Shown here: piece after piece, positions 48,901 through 57,711 of the stretch
How the letters are laid out: every line of letters starts with the position of its first letter
Numbering within the stretch: the first letter of the stretch is position 1
Assembly: GCF_004799405.1 (NCBI RefSeq)
Contig: NZ_SSMW01000036.1
Span: 1 to 64,000, forward strand
Length of the DNA stretch: 64,000 nt
Source: Bradyrhizobium sp.
Lineage (GTDB): Bacteria; Pseudomonadota; Alphaproteobacteria; Rhizobiales; Xanthobacteraceae
Reading direction: 5' to 3'
Notes under the pieces: model-generated
What the model saw: the letters and a program-made list of their open reading frames with translations, nothing else
Told to the model about the DNA's origin: nothing
The model's database searches: none
Program-made: the position numbers and the translations under genes

Positions 48901-48918
48901 CCATACAGTTATGTATGG
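48901..48918. promoter_or_regulatory. TetR operator-like palindrome 2
   Basis: CCATACA-GTTA-TGTATGG is a perfect seven-base palindrome with a four-base centre, shared half-site with palindrome 1. It lies 22 bases before the ATG of the divergent membrane protein, so repressor binding would block its transcription. Confidence 0.7.
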
Positions 48919-48939
48919 AGCATGATAAGGGAGTTGCCG

Positions 48940-49290
48940 ATGCGCGATCTTCTATTGCAATGCTCGGGGTTTGCCGCCATCGCGGTGGCGATCATCCACG
49001 GCGTGCTCGGTGAGACCAGGGTATTCGCCCGCGCTACCATCGAGCCGCCGCGGCTGCGCAACCTGATCCGGTTATGCTGGCAGGTCGGCACCATCGGCTG
49101 GATTTGCGGCGGAATATTGCTGATCGCGGCTCCCTCGATGGCATCGGAGCCGGCGCGACACTGGATCATCGCGACCATGGTCGTGATGTACGGTTTCGGC
49201 ATCGTCGGCAATGCCTGGGTCTTGCGGGGCCGTCATTTCGGCTGGATGGCGCTAAGCGCCGTGGTCGCGCTGGCCGTGGCGGGCTATTAG
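48940..49290 (+). CDS. Small four-helix membrane protein under TetR control
   Basis: The 116-residue protein has hydrophobic segments at about 5-22, 50-68, 75-92 and 97-115 and no recognised catalytic motif. The ATG at 48940 is preceded by AAGGGAG. I do not recognise the family by name. Its place across two TetR-type operators suggests an inducible membrane function. Confidence 0.82.
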   Translation: MRDLLLQCSGFAAIAVAIIHGVLGETRVFARATIEPPRLRNLIRLCWQVGTIGWICGGILLIAAPSMASEPARHWIIATMVVMYGFGIVGNAWVLRGRHFGWMALSAVVALAVAGY

Positions 49291-49302
49291 GGCACGCAAT
49301 TC

Positions 49303-50637
49303 TCAGGGATGCGTGATCCGCCAGATCGTGCCGTTGCCGTCTTCAGAGACCAAGAGCGCGCCATCATGCGCAACGGCCACTCCCACCGGCCGTCCCCAAA
49401 CCCGGGAATCGTCGACCACGAAGCCGGTGACAAAATCCTGGTATTCGCCGGTCGGAACCCCGTCTTTGAGGCGGATGCGGACGACTTTATAGCCCGTGCG
49501 TGTCGACCTGTTCCACGAGCCATGCTCGGCGGCGAACCCGTCGCCGCGGTATTCGGCGGGAAACGCGCCGGCGTTGTAAAACGTCAGGCCGAGAGAGGCC
49601 GAGTGGGACTGCAGCAGAACGTCGGGGATCGTGATTTTTACCTTGAGGTCGGGACGTTCTTCGCGATGCCGCGGATCTTCATTGCCGCCGATGTAAAACC
49701 ACGGCCAGCCGTAGAACGCCCCTTCGCGCACCCGCGTGACGTAATCCGGCACAAGGTTATCGCCCAGGCCGTCGCGTTCGTTGGTCGAACAATACACATC
49801 GCCGGTGTCGGGATGAACGGCGAGGCCCACGCAATTGCGGATACCGGTGGCAAAAACGCCCAAGCCTTTTCCCGCGGGATCGAACGCCAGCACGTCGGCG
49901 CGATCGGTCTCGCTTCCCCAGCTTGCGCCGGGCGGATGCCCGCCGATCCACGACGGCAATCCGCCTGCCGGATTTCCCATTCCTTCCGCATCGTTACTCG
50001 CCGATCCGACCGATACCAGCATCCGCTTGTTGTCGGTGGTAAAGACGATATCCCGGGTCGAGTGTCCCCACCCATGCGGCAAGTCGGCCACCACGGTTTC
50101 AGGTTTTCCCGCAGCCTGGGTGTCGCCGGCGCGATAGGGGAAGCGGACGACGCTATCGGTATTGGCGACGTAGACCCATTGCGGATTATCTCCACTGGGG
50201 AAAAAAGCGATCCCGAAAGGCCTGTGCAGGCCGCTTGCGTAAATCTCATTGATCGAGGGTTTTGCCGCTCCATCAGCGGCCCGCAGCACGCGGATGTTTC
50301 CCGGCCCGGTTTCGGCGACGAAGATGTCTCCATTTGGCGCGACCCGCAGTTGGCGTGGTCGGCTCAATCCCTCGGCGAACAACTCGATCTTGAATCCGGC
50401 AGGCACTTGCGGAGCGGCGTCGCGCGGACGCGAAACGACACGGGAGCTGTTGACGGCCGAAGGCGTGGCGCCTGGCCGGGGCAAGTCTTCAGGCCTGATC
50501 AGCCGACTCACGCCGGGTCGGTCGGCGCGCCAGTCGCCAAACGCCTCGCTGCCGGTCAGCAGTTCCGGCTGCGCATGTGCCTCGCCCGTGCACGCGAGCA
50601 TCACGATCAAGGTCGACAGGCCGTGATGGAACCGCAT
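49303..50637 (-). CDS. Periplasmic PQQ-type sorbosone dehydrogenase-like protein
   Basis: The 444-residue product has a signal peptide and a six-bladed propeller of the glucose/sorbosone dehydrogenase family (GFKIELFAEGLSRPRQLRVAPNGDIFVAE, SGLHRPFGIAFFP, GIRNCVGLAVHPDTGDVYCS, AEHGSWNRSTRTGYKVVRI). Such enzymes use PQQ to oxidise sugars or related aldoses. A related but distinct protein is encoded at 53899. It follows the LON-domain gene by 31 bases on the same strand. Confidence 0.9.
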   Translation of the reverse strand: MRFHHGLSTLIVMLACTGEAHAQPELLTGSEAFGDWRADRPGVSRLIRPEDLPRPGATPSAVNSSRVVSRPRDAAPQVPAGFKIELFAEGLSRPRQLRVAPNGDIFVAETGPGNIRVLRAADGAAKPSINEIYASGLHRPFGIAFFPSGDNPQWVYVANTDSVVRFPYRAGDTQAAGKPETVVADLPHGWGHSTRDIVFTTDNKRMLVSVGSASNDAEGMGNPAGGLPSWIGGHPPGASWGSETDRADVLAFDPAGKGLGVFATGIRNCVGLAVHPDTGDVYCSTNERDGLGDNLVPDYVTRVREGAFYGWPWFYIGGNEDPRHREERPDLKVKITIPDVLLQSHSASLGLTFYNAGAFPAEYRGDGFAAEHGSWNRSTRTGYKVVRIRLKDGVPTGEYQDFVTGFVVDDSRVWGRPVGVAVAHDGALLVSEDGNGTIWRITHP

Positions 50638-50668
50638 GTGTTTCTCTAGCGGCGCTTTGGTTGAGCCG

Positions 50669-51343
50669 CTACTGCAACCCGGTATCGCCGCTGGTGTTCT
50701 TCCTGGCGAGGTCCATCTCGGTCACCGCGATCAGGATCTCGGCGCGGGTCTTGAGGTCGGGCGCTTCCAGCATCGCCTGCTTTTCCGGCGGCCCGTAGGG
50801 CGACATCATCGCCAGCGCGTTGACCAAAGCTTCATTGGGCGCACTCTCGACGCCTTCCCAGTCCACTTTGAGGTTGTTGGCTTTCAGAAAATCCGTCAGC
50901 ACCACGAGCAGCGCTTCGCGGTCGACCGCTTCCTCGCCCTTGCGCGCGGTGAAATCGTCGAGATAAGGGAAATAATCCACTTTGCACTGCCGATAGGCCG
51001 TCAAGACGGACATCTCTTCCACCACCTTGAAGCGCACAATGCCGGTCAGTTCAAGGATGTAGCGGCCATCGCCCGCCTCGGCGAGCTGGGTGATGCGCCC
51101 GACGCAGCCGACGCGAAACAGCGCCGGCCTGGCTTCGTCCTGGGAATGGGAAATGTCGGGCTGGATCATCCCGATTAGCCGGTGGCCGTCGCGCAATGCA
51201 TCGTCGACCATGGCGAGGTAGCGCGGCTCGAAGATATTGAGCGGCATCTGGCCGCGTGGCAGCAGCAGCGCACCGGGCAGCGGAAATACCGGTATCACCT
51301 GGGGAAGGTCGGCGGGCCCGCGGTAATCGGCATTGATCGGCAT
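50669..51343 (-). CDS. LON substrate-binding-domain protein
   Basis: The 224-residue protein contains only the N-terminal domain of Lon proteases (VIPVFPLPGALLLPRGQMPLNIFEPRYLAMV, CVGRITQLAEAGDGRYILEL) with no ATPase or protease part. The role of such stand-alone proteins is not settled. It lies 40 bases after the thioredoxin-TPR gene, a pairing I recall across Alphaproteobacteria. Confidence 0.93.
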   Translation of the reverse strand: MPINADYRGPADLPQVIPVFPLPGALLLPRGQMPLNIFEPRYLAMVDDALRDGHRLIGMIQPDISHSQDEARPALFRVGCVGRITQLAEAGDGRYILELTGIVRFKVVEEMSVLTAYRQCKVDYFPYLDDFTARKGEEAVDREALLVVLTDFLKANNLKVDWEGVESAPNEALVNALAMMSPYGPPEKQAMLEAPDLKTRAEILIAVTEMDLARKNTSGDTGLQ

Positions 51344-51383
51344 TGGCGGTCCCGATGCTAACTCGCGGAAGCTCTAGTACGCG

Positions 51384-52307
51384 CTATGAGAACAGAATCG
51401 TCGACAGCCGCTTTCGCCCCTCAACGGTGGCCTCATCGGTCGGCCCCCACGCCTCGAAGAATTGCACCAACTGCTTGCGTGCGCTGTCCTCATTCCATTT
51501 GCGGTCGCGCTTGACGATTTCGAGGAGCTGGGCGGTGGCCTCGCTGCGCTTGCCAGTGGCGTTGAGCGCCGTCGCCAGATCGAATCGCGCCTGATGATCG
51601 AGCGGGTTTGCGGCGACTTTCTGTTCCAGTTCGGTCACCGGGCCGAGCGTCTTGGCCTGCTCGGCAAGGTCGATCGATACCTGAACGGCCTTGACCGCCG
51701 CATCGTTGCGCTTCGACTCCGGCACCATGGCGAGGGTTTGCTTGGCCTGCTCGATGGCGCCGGTCGCCATGTAGCATTTCGCGAGCCCGGCAAGGCCTGC
51801 GATGTTGGTGGCGTCCGCCGCCAGCACCTCGGCGTAGATCTGGGCCGCGGTGGCGGGATCGCCCTCGGCCAGAACCGCCTCGGCCTCCTTGAGGATTTCA
51901 GCGATATTGGGCTCGCCCGCGCCGGGCATGCCCGCGGTCAGCTTGTCGATGAAGGCGGTGACCTGGCTTTCCGGGACCGCGCCCATGAAGCCGTCGGCAG
52001 GCTGGCCATTGACGAACGCGATCACGGCCGGGATCGACTGGATGCCCATTTGGCCCGGAATCGCCGGATGCTCGTCGATGTTCATCTTGACCAGCTTGAC
52101 GTTGCCCTTGGCGGCGCGGACGGCTTTCTCGATGATCGGCGTAAGCTGGCGGCAGGGGCCGCACCACGGCGCCCAGAAGTCGATCAGCACCGGCTGGCGC
52201 TTCGATTCCTCGATGACGTCCTTGACGAACGTCTGGGTGGTCGTTTCCTTGATCAGATCGGACGCCGCCTGCGGCGCCGGTCCGCTGCCCTGCTCTACTA
52301 TCGTCAC
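51384..52307 (-). CDS. Thioredoxin-TPR co-chaperone (CnoX/YbbN type)
   Basis: The 307-residue product has a thioredoxin domain with the WCGPC active site (FWAPWCGPCRQL) and then TPR-like repeats (QIYAEVLAADATNIAGLAGLAKCYM and following) as in YbbN/CnoX, which protects proteins from bleach damage and hands them to chaperones. A GTG at 52307 was taken as the start because MTIVEQG-type starts are typical; another GTG at 52364 would lengthen it by 19 residues. Confidence 0.93.
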   Translation of the reverse strand: MTIVEQGSGPAPQAASDLIKETTTQTFVKDVIEESKRQPVLIDFWAPWCGPCRQLTPIIEKAVRAAKGNVKLVKMNIDEHPAIPGQMGIQSIPAVIAFVNGQPADGFMGAVPESQVTAFIDKLTAGMPGAGEPNIAEILKEAEAVLAEGDPATAAQIYAEVLAADATNIAGLAGLAKCYMATGAIEQAKQTLAMVPESKRNDAAVKAVQVSIDLAEQAKTLGPVTELEQKVAANPLDHQARFDLATALNATGKRSEATAQLLEIVKRDRKWNEDSARKQLVQFFEAWGPTDEATVEGRKRLSTILFS

Positions 52308-52568
52308 GCGATCCTCGTCTGTGTCCTGGCCCGGATGTCTTGCGGATTGGGCCCGTTCTAGCACGGCCCAGCCTTAATTGGCGGTTGCAAGCCCAATTTG
52401 CAATCCGCGGAACGCTGCCCGCCCGCTTTCGGGCTGTTTTATGTGAATTGGCTCCGATATCGGACGATACGGCCGGTTCGGGCCCGCGTCCGGCCTGTTG
52501 CATTCACGGACCGCATTTGGCATAGCTTTGCCCGTTGCCGGGGAGCAATCGCCGTCAATCTCTCGGAT

Positions 52569-52643
<75 letters not shown>

Positions 52644-52648
52644 GATTT

Positions 52649-53602
52649 TCAAAATTGACAAAGTTTGACGAAGGCCCGCTGCGTATCGGCGGGCTTTTCG
52701 TTTTCCACGCCCGTCACGGAAGCAGCGCGATTTCTCGTTCTGGCTCGAGATGCTCGCTTCCATCCAAGCTCGCGTCGCGCCTTCGCGCCGCTCAGCCGCT
52801 GGTCAAGCGCATAGCCCTTGGCCCATGCGCCAAGCTCAGCCGCGATCATTTCCGCGGGAATGATCTGCGGCTGCTGACGCCGCGTGCCACGGCGCATCGC
52901 GAAGGCGCGCGCGATGCGGCCGACCGCCAGTCCATCGATCGCAGCACCGATATAGCTCGATCGTGCGGGAGCTTTCTCGAGCGCCAGAGCATAGAGATTC
53001 GCAAGATCCCGGCTATGAACGAGCGGCCAGCGCACTGCCTCGCTCTCCACCACTCGGATCGCTTCGCGCTCGATGGCCTCGCGGGCGAAACGAAGGAAGA
53101 CGCCGCCGCCGGGCGTGTAGACCATCGCCGGGTGGATAACGATGCCATCGATTTCCGCCGTTTCAAGAATTCGCCGCAGATGTGGCACCATCCACGCGAA
53201 ATCTGGAAGCGGATGAAACGGTGTTTCCTCCGTAGCGACATCGTCGCCGGCCGCTCCGAACAGCCAGCAACCGCCGGTGTAAATAAAACGCGGCCTTTTC
53301 GGCTGCGCGGCGAGCGCGGGAAGCAGCACGTCGAGCAGATGACGATCGATCGCGTCCATCCCGGTATTGAAATCGCAGGAGGCGTGAATGACCGCGTCGA
53401 CTTGCAGGAGTTTTGCGGCCCATACCTCAGGTGCTGCGGCGTCGCCAGCGACGGGCATGGCCCCCAATTCCCGCAGTCTCGCCGCCGACACCTCGGATCG
53501 CGCCAGGCCCCAGATTTCGTGCCCGCGCTGCACCAGTTCCTGCACCACGGCAGAACCGATGGAACCTGTCCCGCCCAGAACGAAAACGCGCACGATTCCC
53601 AC
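52649..53602 (-). CDS. NAD(P)-dependent epimerase/reductase (extended SDR)
   Basis: The 317-residue protein has the Rossmann motif VFVLGGTGSIGSAVVQEL, DAVIHASCDF, FIYTGGCWLFG and a substrate domain ending in SGAKARRELGWK. After that point, where family members usually end within about ten residues, the frame continues through a Lys/Arg/Glu-rich tail that overlaps the tRNA terminator; the last 20 or so residues look foreign. The catalytic Tyr-x-x-x-Lys is not obvious, as in some atypical epimerases. Substrate unknown. Confidence 0.85.
   Translation of the reverse strand: MGIVRVFVLGGTGSIGSAVVQELVQRGHEIWGLARSEVSAARLRELGAMPVAGDAAAPEVWAAKLLQVDAVIHASCDFNTGMDAIDRHLLDVLLPALAAQPKRPRFIYTGGCWLFGAAGDDVATEETPFHPLPDFAWMVPHLRRILETAEIDGIVIHPAMVYTPGGGVFLRFAREAIEREAIRVVESEAVRWPLVHSRDLANLYALALEKAPARSSYIGAAIDGLAVGRIARAFAMRRGTRRQQPQIIPAEMIAAELGAWAKGYALDQRLSGAKARRELGWKRASRARTRNRAASVTGVENEKPADTQRAFVKLCQF
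52674..52698 (+). terminator. Terminator downstream of tRNA-Gly
   Basis: GCCCGC and GCGGGC form a six-base stem around a nine-base loop, followed by TTTTCGTTTT. It lies 31 bases after the tRNA and inside the predicted 3' end of the epimerase gene on the other strand. Confidence 0.75.
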
Positions 53603-53898
53603 TCGCTTCCTAAAAATTCGCGCTGCAAATGTCGCAATGCGAACATAGCTGCGGCGCAGCGAACGATATCGCAGTGCATGTTCCCGAGTACGAAACTACC
53701 ACGCGACCGCAAGCCTGAAGAAATTTCTTCTTAATTCGTTCGGGTCTGACAGGGCCGCGCGGCGCGCGCTTCTCTCGCAACGGAGATGTGATAGCATTTT
53801 GCGGTCTGACAAACCTCACGGCAGACCAAAAAGTTCGTCTCTCGAGAACGTTCAAATAAAACAAGCGCAGCCGCCTTGGCTGCATAGGGAGTGACGCG
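53603..53898. other. Intergenic region before the sorbosone dehydrogenase-like gene
   Basis: No gene is seen. It should carry divergent promoters for the epimerase and the gene at 53899. Nothing else stands out. Confidence 0.5.
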
Positions 53899-55158
53899 AT
53901 GAAATCGGCTTTCAATCGATCCGTTTTTGCGCTCGCAGCAATCATCGTTGTTGCTGGGGCCGGCCAGGCCAGCGCGCAACAAAAGGCTCTCCACAGTTAT
54001 CAGTCCGGCACCAAGGAATTCTGGACCCATCCGCCGGACGACTGGTTCCTCGGCGACGAGACCGAAGCCCAAAAGGGCCTCGCGCCGCCCTCAGGTCCGC
54101 CGACCGGCGCATCGGAGGCCGAACTTGCGGCCTTGATCAAGAAGATCAAGCTGCCGCCAGGCTTCAAGATCGAAGTCTACGCACCGGGCGTGCTGGCGGC
54201 GCGCCAGATGGCCTGGGGCGACAAGGGCACGCTGTTCGTCGGCTCGTTCGGCCTCGGCAACGTCTATGCCGTCACCGACAATGGCGGCAAGAAAGAGGTC
54301 AAGACCATCCTCAAAGGGCTCAACATGCCCACCGGCCTCGCGTTTCGCGACGGCGCGCTTTACGTGATCGCGGTCGAGAAGCTGATCAAATACGAAAACG
54401 CCGAAGCCAATCTCGACAAGCTCGGCGACGGCAAGGTCGTGTATGACGACATGCCGTCCTATGCGGCGCACGGCTGGAAGTACCTCGCCGCCGACAAGGA
54501 TGGCTGGTTCTACGTGCCGTTCGGACCTCCCTTCAACATCGGGATTCCACCGACCAGCGTGTCGCAGATCCGCCGCGTCGATCCCAAGACCGGCAACGCT
54601 GAACTGGTGGCGCTTGGCGTCCGCAACAGCGTCGGCGGCGACGTCGATCCACGCTCCGGCAAATACTGGTTCACCGAAAACGCCCGCGACTGGATGAGCG
54701 ACGACATGCCGAGCGACAAGCTCAACATGATCTCGAAACCGGGCGAGCATTTCGGCTATCCCTATTGCCACCAGGGCGATACGCCGGATCCCAAGTTTGC
54801 GATGGGTCACAAATGTTCGGAATTCACCCCGCCGGTGCTTAACCTCGGCGCGCACGTGGCTCCGCTCGGCATGAAGTTCTACACCGGCAGTCAGTTTCCC
54901 GCCGACTACAAGAACAACATCCTGATCGCTGAACACGGCTCGTGGAACCGGCACAAATATCAGGGTGGCCGGATCATGCGCGTGATCGTCGGTCCTGACG
55001 GCAAGAACGCCAAGCAGGAGGTGTTTGCCTCCGGCTGGATCGAAGGCGACCAGGGCTATATCGGCCGCCCCGACGATATCATTCTGGACAAGGACGGTTC
55101 GATCCTGGTCGCGGATGACTGGGCCGGCGCGATCTATCGCATCAGCTACAAGAAATAA
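53899..55158 (+). CDS. Periplasmic sorbosone dehydrogenase-like PQQ-family protein
   Basis: The 419-residue product has a signal peptide (ending GQASA) and a beta-propeller of the sugar/sorbosone dehydrogenase type: LPPGFKIEVYAPGVLAARQMAWG, LGVRNSVGGDVDPRSGKYWFTENARDW, LGAHVAPLGMKFY and LIAEHGSWNRHKYQGGRIMRV. A dihaem cytochrome c is encoded right after it and would be a natural electron acceptor. The substrate is not known. Confidence 0.92.
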   Translation: MKSAFNRSVFALAAIIVVAGAGQASAQQKALHSYQSGTKEFWTHPPDDWFLGDETEAQKGLAPPSGPPTGASEAELAALIKKIKLPPGFKIEVYAPGVLAARQMAWGDKGTLFVGSFGLGNVYAVTDNGGKKEVKTILKGLNMPTGLAFRDGALYVIAVEKLIKYENAEANLDKLGDGKVVYDDMPSYAAHGWKYLAADKDGWFYVPFGPPFNIGIPPTSVSQIRRVDPKTGNAELVALGVRNSVGGDVDPRSGKYWFTENARDWMSDDMPSDKLNMISKPGEHFGYPYCHQGDTPDPKFAMGHKCSEFTPPVLNLGAHVAPLGMKFYTGSQFPADYKNNILIAEHGSWNRHKYQGGRIMRVIVGPDGKNAKQEVFASGWIEGDQGYIGRPDDIILDKDGSILVADDWAGAIYRISYKK

Positions 55159-55176
55159 GCGCCGATTCACTGCAGG

Positions 55177-55217
55177 CTGCGGCCGCTCGGGAACGAGTGG
55201 CCGCAGTTTCGCGTTTT
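55177..55217 (+). terminator. Terminator-like hairpin after the dehydrogenase gene
   Basis: CTGCGGCC and GGCCGCAG enclose CTCG-GGAA-CGAG with one G/T mismatch, followed by TTTCGCGTTTTT. It could limit readthrough into the cytochrome gene. Confidence 0.75.
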
Positions 55218-55227
55218 TAACGTCTCC

Positions 55228-55266
55228 GTCATTCCGGGCCAGCGCCAAGTGGCATCCCGGAATGAC
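55228..55266. repeat. Short palindromic repeat
   Basis: GTCATTCCGGG at the left pairs with CCCGGAATGAC at the right around a 17-base loop. It looks like a second class of intergenic palindrome of the Bradyrhizobium type. Confidence 0.75.
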
Positions 55267-55285
55267 AAATTAAATGAGAGCGGGA

Positions 55286-55894
55286 ATGCCGATCATGCGC
55301 CACCAAATTGGTATCAATGCGCTGCTCGGCCTTGCCTTGGGATTATCGGCGCTTGCGAGCCTTTCGGCCCGGGCTGCCGACATCGCCGCGGGCAAGGAAA
55401 AGGCCGAATTGTGCGTCGGCTGCCACGGCGAAGCCGGCATTTCGCAGACCGAGAACATCCCCTCGCTCGCCGGCGAGCCCGATCAGTTCGTTCAGTGGCA
55501 GCTGGTTTTCTTTCGTGCCGGCAGCCGCAGGAACGAGCAGATGCAGCCGATTGTCGAGCAGATCAACAATGATGACATCCGCAATCTCGGCGCCTACTTC
55601 GCTTCGCTGACGCCGCCCAGGGCATCGGCACCCGACGACAATCCCGACCTGTCCAAAAAGGGCGCGCAGGCGGCCGTGGGACGGCGCTGCGCGTCGTGCC
55701 ACACCGATTCATTTGCGGGAACCAAGGCCGTGGCGCGCCTCGCCGGCCAGCGCGAGGAATATCTGATCAAGGCGCTGCATGACTACAAGTCAGGCGTACG
55801 ATCCGGCGGCGGCATGGCGGCGATGGCCGAAGTCGCCTATCCGCTCAGCGAAGAAGAGATCACCGCGCTCGCGCATTATCTCGCGCATCTATAG
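55286..55894 (+). CDS. Dihaem c-type cytochrome
   Basis: The 202-residue exported protein has two haem-binding sites, CVGCH and CASCH, each in a cytochrome c fold (LAGEPDQFVQWQLVFFRAG and LAGQREEYLIKALHDYKSG follow them), as in the cytochrome c4/c553 group. A signal peptide precedes A-D-I-A-A-G. Starts at 55274, 55286 and 55295 are all possible; 55286 has the best ribosome site. It probably accepts electrons from the preceding dehydrogenase. Confidence 0.92.
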   Translation: MPIMRHQIGINALLGLALGLSALASLSARAADIAAGKEKAELCVGCHGEAGISQTENIPSLAGEPDQFVQWQLVFFRAGSRRNEQMQPIVEQINNDDIRNLGAYFASLTPPRASAPDDNPDLSKKGAQAAVGRRCASCHTDSFAGTKAVARLAGQREEYLIKALHDYKSGVRSGGGMAAMAEVAYPLSEEEITALAHYLAHL

Positions 55895-55926
55895 TCGACC
55901 CTCCCCCCTCAAGGTGAGGGTAAGTA

Positions 55927-56847
55927 TCAGCCGCGCTGCTTCTCATACGCCTTGAGATGGATGTAGGCGGTGCGCAGCTTGGGCACGGGCACCTTGGCGG
56001 CATCGCCGCGCGCGATCAGGTCGCCGATCACGTGATCGGCTTCGACCGGTGCGCCCGCTCTGATGTCGCGGAACATCGATGCCGTCATCGGCGATCCTTC
56101 CGCGGTGAACATGCCGCGCGTCCGCTCCAGGAATGGCGCGCGGGGCGCATGGCCTTCGGCCGTCGCGATCGCACCGCATTCATCGAGCATGCCGAGAAGA
56201 AAGTCCTTGCCGCCCGGTGCAGCCAGGATGTTGCCGACCGAGGTGCGCATCAGGCAGGTCGAGGCGGCCAGCGCGGCGAGGAACACCCATTTCTCCCACA
56301 TCTCCTGAATGACATGTTCGCTGGCGACCGCGCCGAATTTGCCGGCAGCCATGACTTCGGCGATAGCGCGGACACGGTCGGACATTTTACCGTCGCGCTC
56401 GCCGAAACTGAGCGATTGCATCGGCTGGAGATGGACCACCTCACGCTTGTCGTTGAGCGTGACCGCGATGGCGCAGAGGCCGCCCAGCACGCGCTCGCGG
56501 CCGAATCTCGCGTCGAGTACATCGAGGTGCAGCATGCCGTTGAGCAGCGGGATGATCGATGTCTGCGGTCCGACCGCCGGCGCAAGCGACTTGATCGCGT
56601 CGTCGAGATCGAAAGCCTTGCAGCTCAACAAGACCACGTCGAATTTCCCGGTGAGCTTGTCGGCCTGCACCGTCGGCGGATTCTTCAGCGTCGCGTCTCC
56701 AAGGGGACTTTTGATCACGAGACCGGCGTCAGCCAGTTCAGCGGCGCGTCTGGGGCGAACCAGAAAGGTCACATCGCTGCCGGCCGCGAGCATCCTGCCG
56801 CCGAAATAGCCGCCGATGGCGCCGGCGCCGACCACGAGAATACGCAT
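55927..56847 (-). CDS. panE: 2-dehydropantoate 2-reductase
   Basis: It reduces ketopantoate to pantoate with NADPH for coenzyme A synthesis. The 306-residue product has the N-terminal Rossmann motif ILVVGAGAIGGYFG, LLSCKAFDLDDAI, LLNGMLHLDVL and the catalytic Lys in QEMWEKWVFLAALA. Genomes like this often hold several panE-like paralogues, so the physiological substrate is not certain. Confidence 0.88.
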   Translation of the reverse strand: MRILVVGAGAIGGYFGGRMLAAGSDVTFLVRPRRAAELADAGLVIKSPLGDATLKNPPTVQADKLTGKFDVVLLSCKAFDLDDAIKSLAPAVGPQTSIIPLLNGMLHLDVLDARFGRERVLGGLCAIAVTLNDKREVVHLQPMQSLSFGERDGKMSDRVRAIAEVMAAGKFGAVASEHVIQEMWEKWVFLAALAASTCLMRTSVGNILAAPGGKDFLLGMLDECGAIATAEGHAPRAPFLERTRGMFTAEGSPMTASMFRDIRAGAPVEADHVIGDLIARGDAAKVPVPKLRTAYIHLKAYEKQRG

Positions 56848-56952
56848 TTGGAAGCTCCTTGTTGTTCTCGGCTCAATCAGCGGAGTTGGGATGAGATGGA
56901 GGAGGCCGTCATGGCCGGGTCGGGCCCGCCATGACGAGCGAATAAGGTAGCT

Positions 56953-57690
56953 CTACCATTTTTCCCCGAACGGACGGATTTCAAGCTCAAAGGTCCAGGC
57001 GCTACGCGGCTGTTGATACAGTTGCCAGTAGGAGGCGGCAACCGATGCCGGCGGCATCAGCAAATCCGGATTGTCGAGCGCTTCCTTGCCCCAGAGCTGC
57101 GCGCGGCGCTCGCGTACCCAGGCGGTATCGACGCCGGAATCGATAATCAGGTGCGCGACATGGATGTTCTTCGGTCCAAGCTCGCGCGCCATCGATTGCG
57201 CCACCGCGCGCAACCCGAATTTGGCGCTGGCGAAGGCCGCAAACCCACTGCCGCCGCGCAGGGAGGCGGTGGCGCCGGTGAAGAAGATGTTGCCCCTGCC
57301 GCGCGGCACCATCAGCCGTGCCGATTCGCGGCCGGCGAGAAAGCCGGCCCAGCAGGCCATTTCCCACACCTTGCGGAACACCCGGTCGGTGGTCTCCAGG
57401 ATCGGGAAATTGACATTGGCGCCGACGTTGAAGATGCAGACTTCCAGCGGCGCGAGCTTGTCCGCGTCGTTGAGAAAAGCTGCGACCTCGTCTTCCTTGC
57501 GCGCGTCGAGCGTGCGCGCCACGATCGAACCGCCCGCCGCTTCGACATCCCGGACCAGCGGCTCGAGCTTGGCGCCGTCGCGCCGTCCCGCGAACACGGT
57601 AAATCCTTCGGCGGCGAATTTCTTGGCAATCTCGGCGCCGATATAGTCGCCGGCGCCGATCACCGCGACGGTTGCGTTGCGCTTTTGCAT
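56953..57690 (-). CDS. Short-chain dehydrogenase/reductase with altered active site
   Basis: The 245-residue protein has the SDR fold: VAVIGAGDYIGAEIAKKFAAEG (atypical of the Gly-rich motif), CIFNVGANVNF and FFTGATASLRGG. The usual catalytic Y-x-x-x-K reads F-A-S-A-K, so the tyrosine is replaced by phenylalanine while lysine is kept. Activity may be lost or altered. The ATG at 57690 starts a normal-length product. Confidence 0.88.
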   Translation of the reverse strand: MQKRNATVAVIGAGDYIGAEIAKKFAAEGFTVFAGRRDGAKLEPLVRDVEAAGGSIVARTLDARKEDEVAAFLNDADKLAPLEVCIFNVGANVNFPILETTDRVFRKVWEMACWAGFLAGRESARLMVPRGRGNIFFTGATASLRGGSGFAAFASAKFGLRAVAQSMARELGPKNIHVAHLIIDSGVDTAWVRERRAQLWGKEALDNPDLLMPPASVAASYWQLYQQPRSAWTFELEIRPFGEKW

Positions 57691-57711
57691 TTGACGTTCT
57701 CCACTTGCCCT

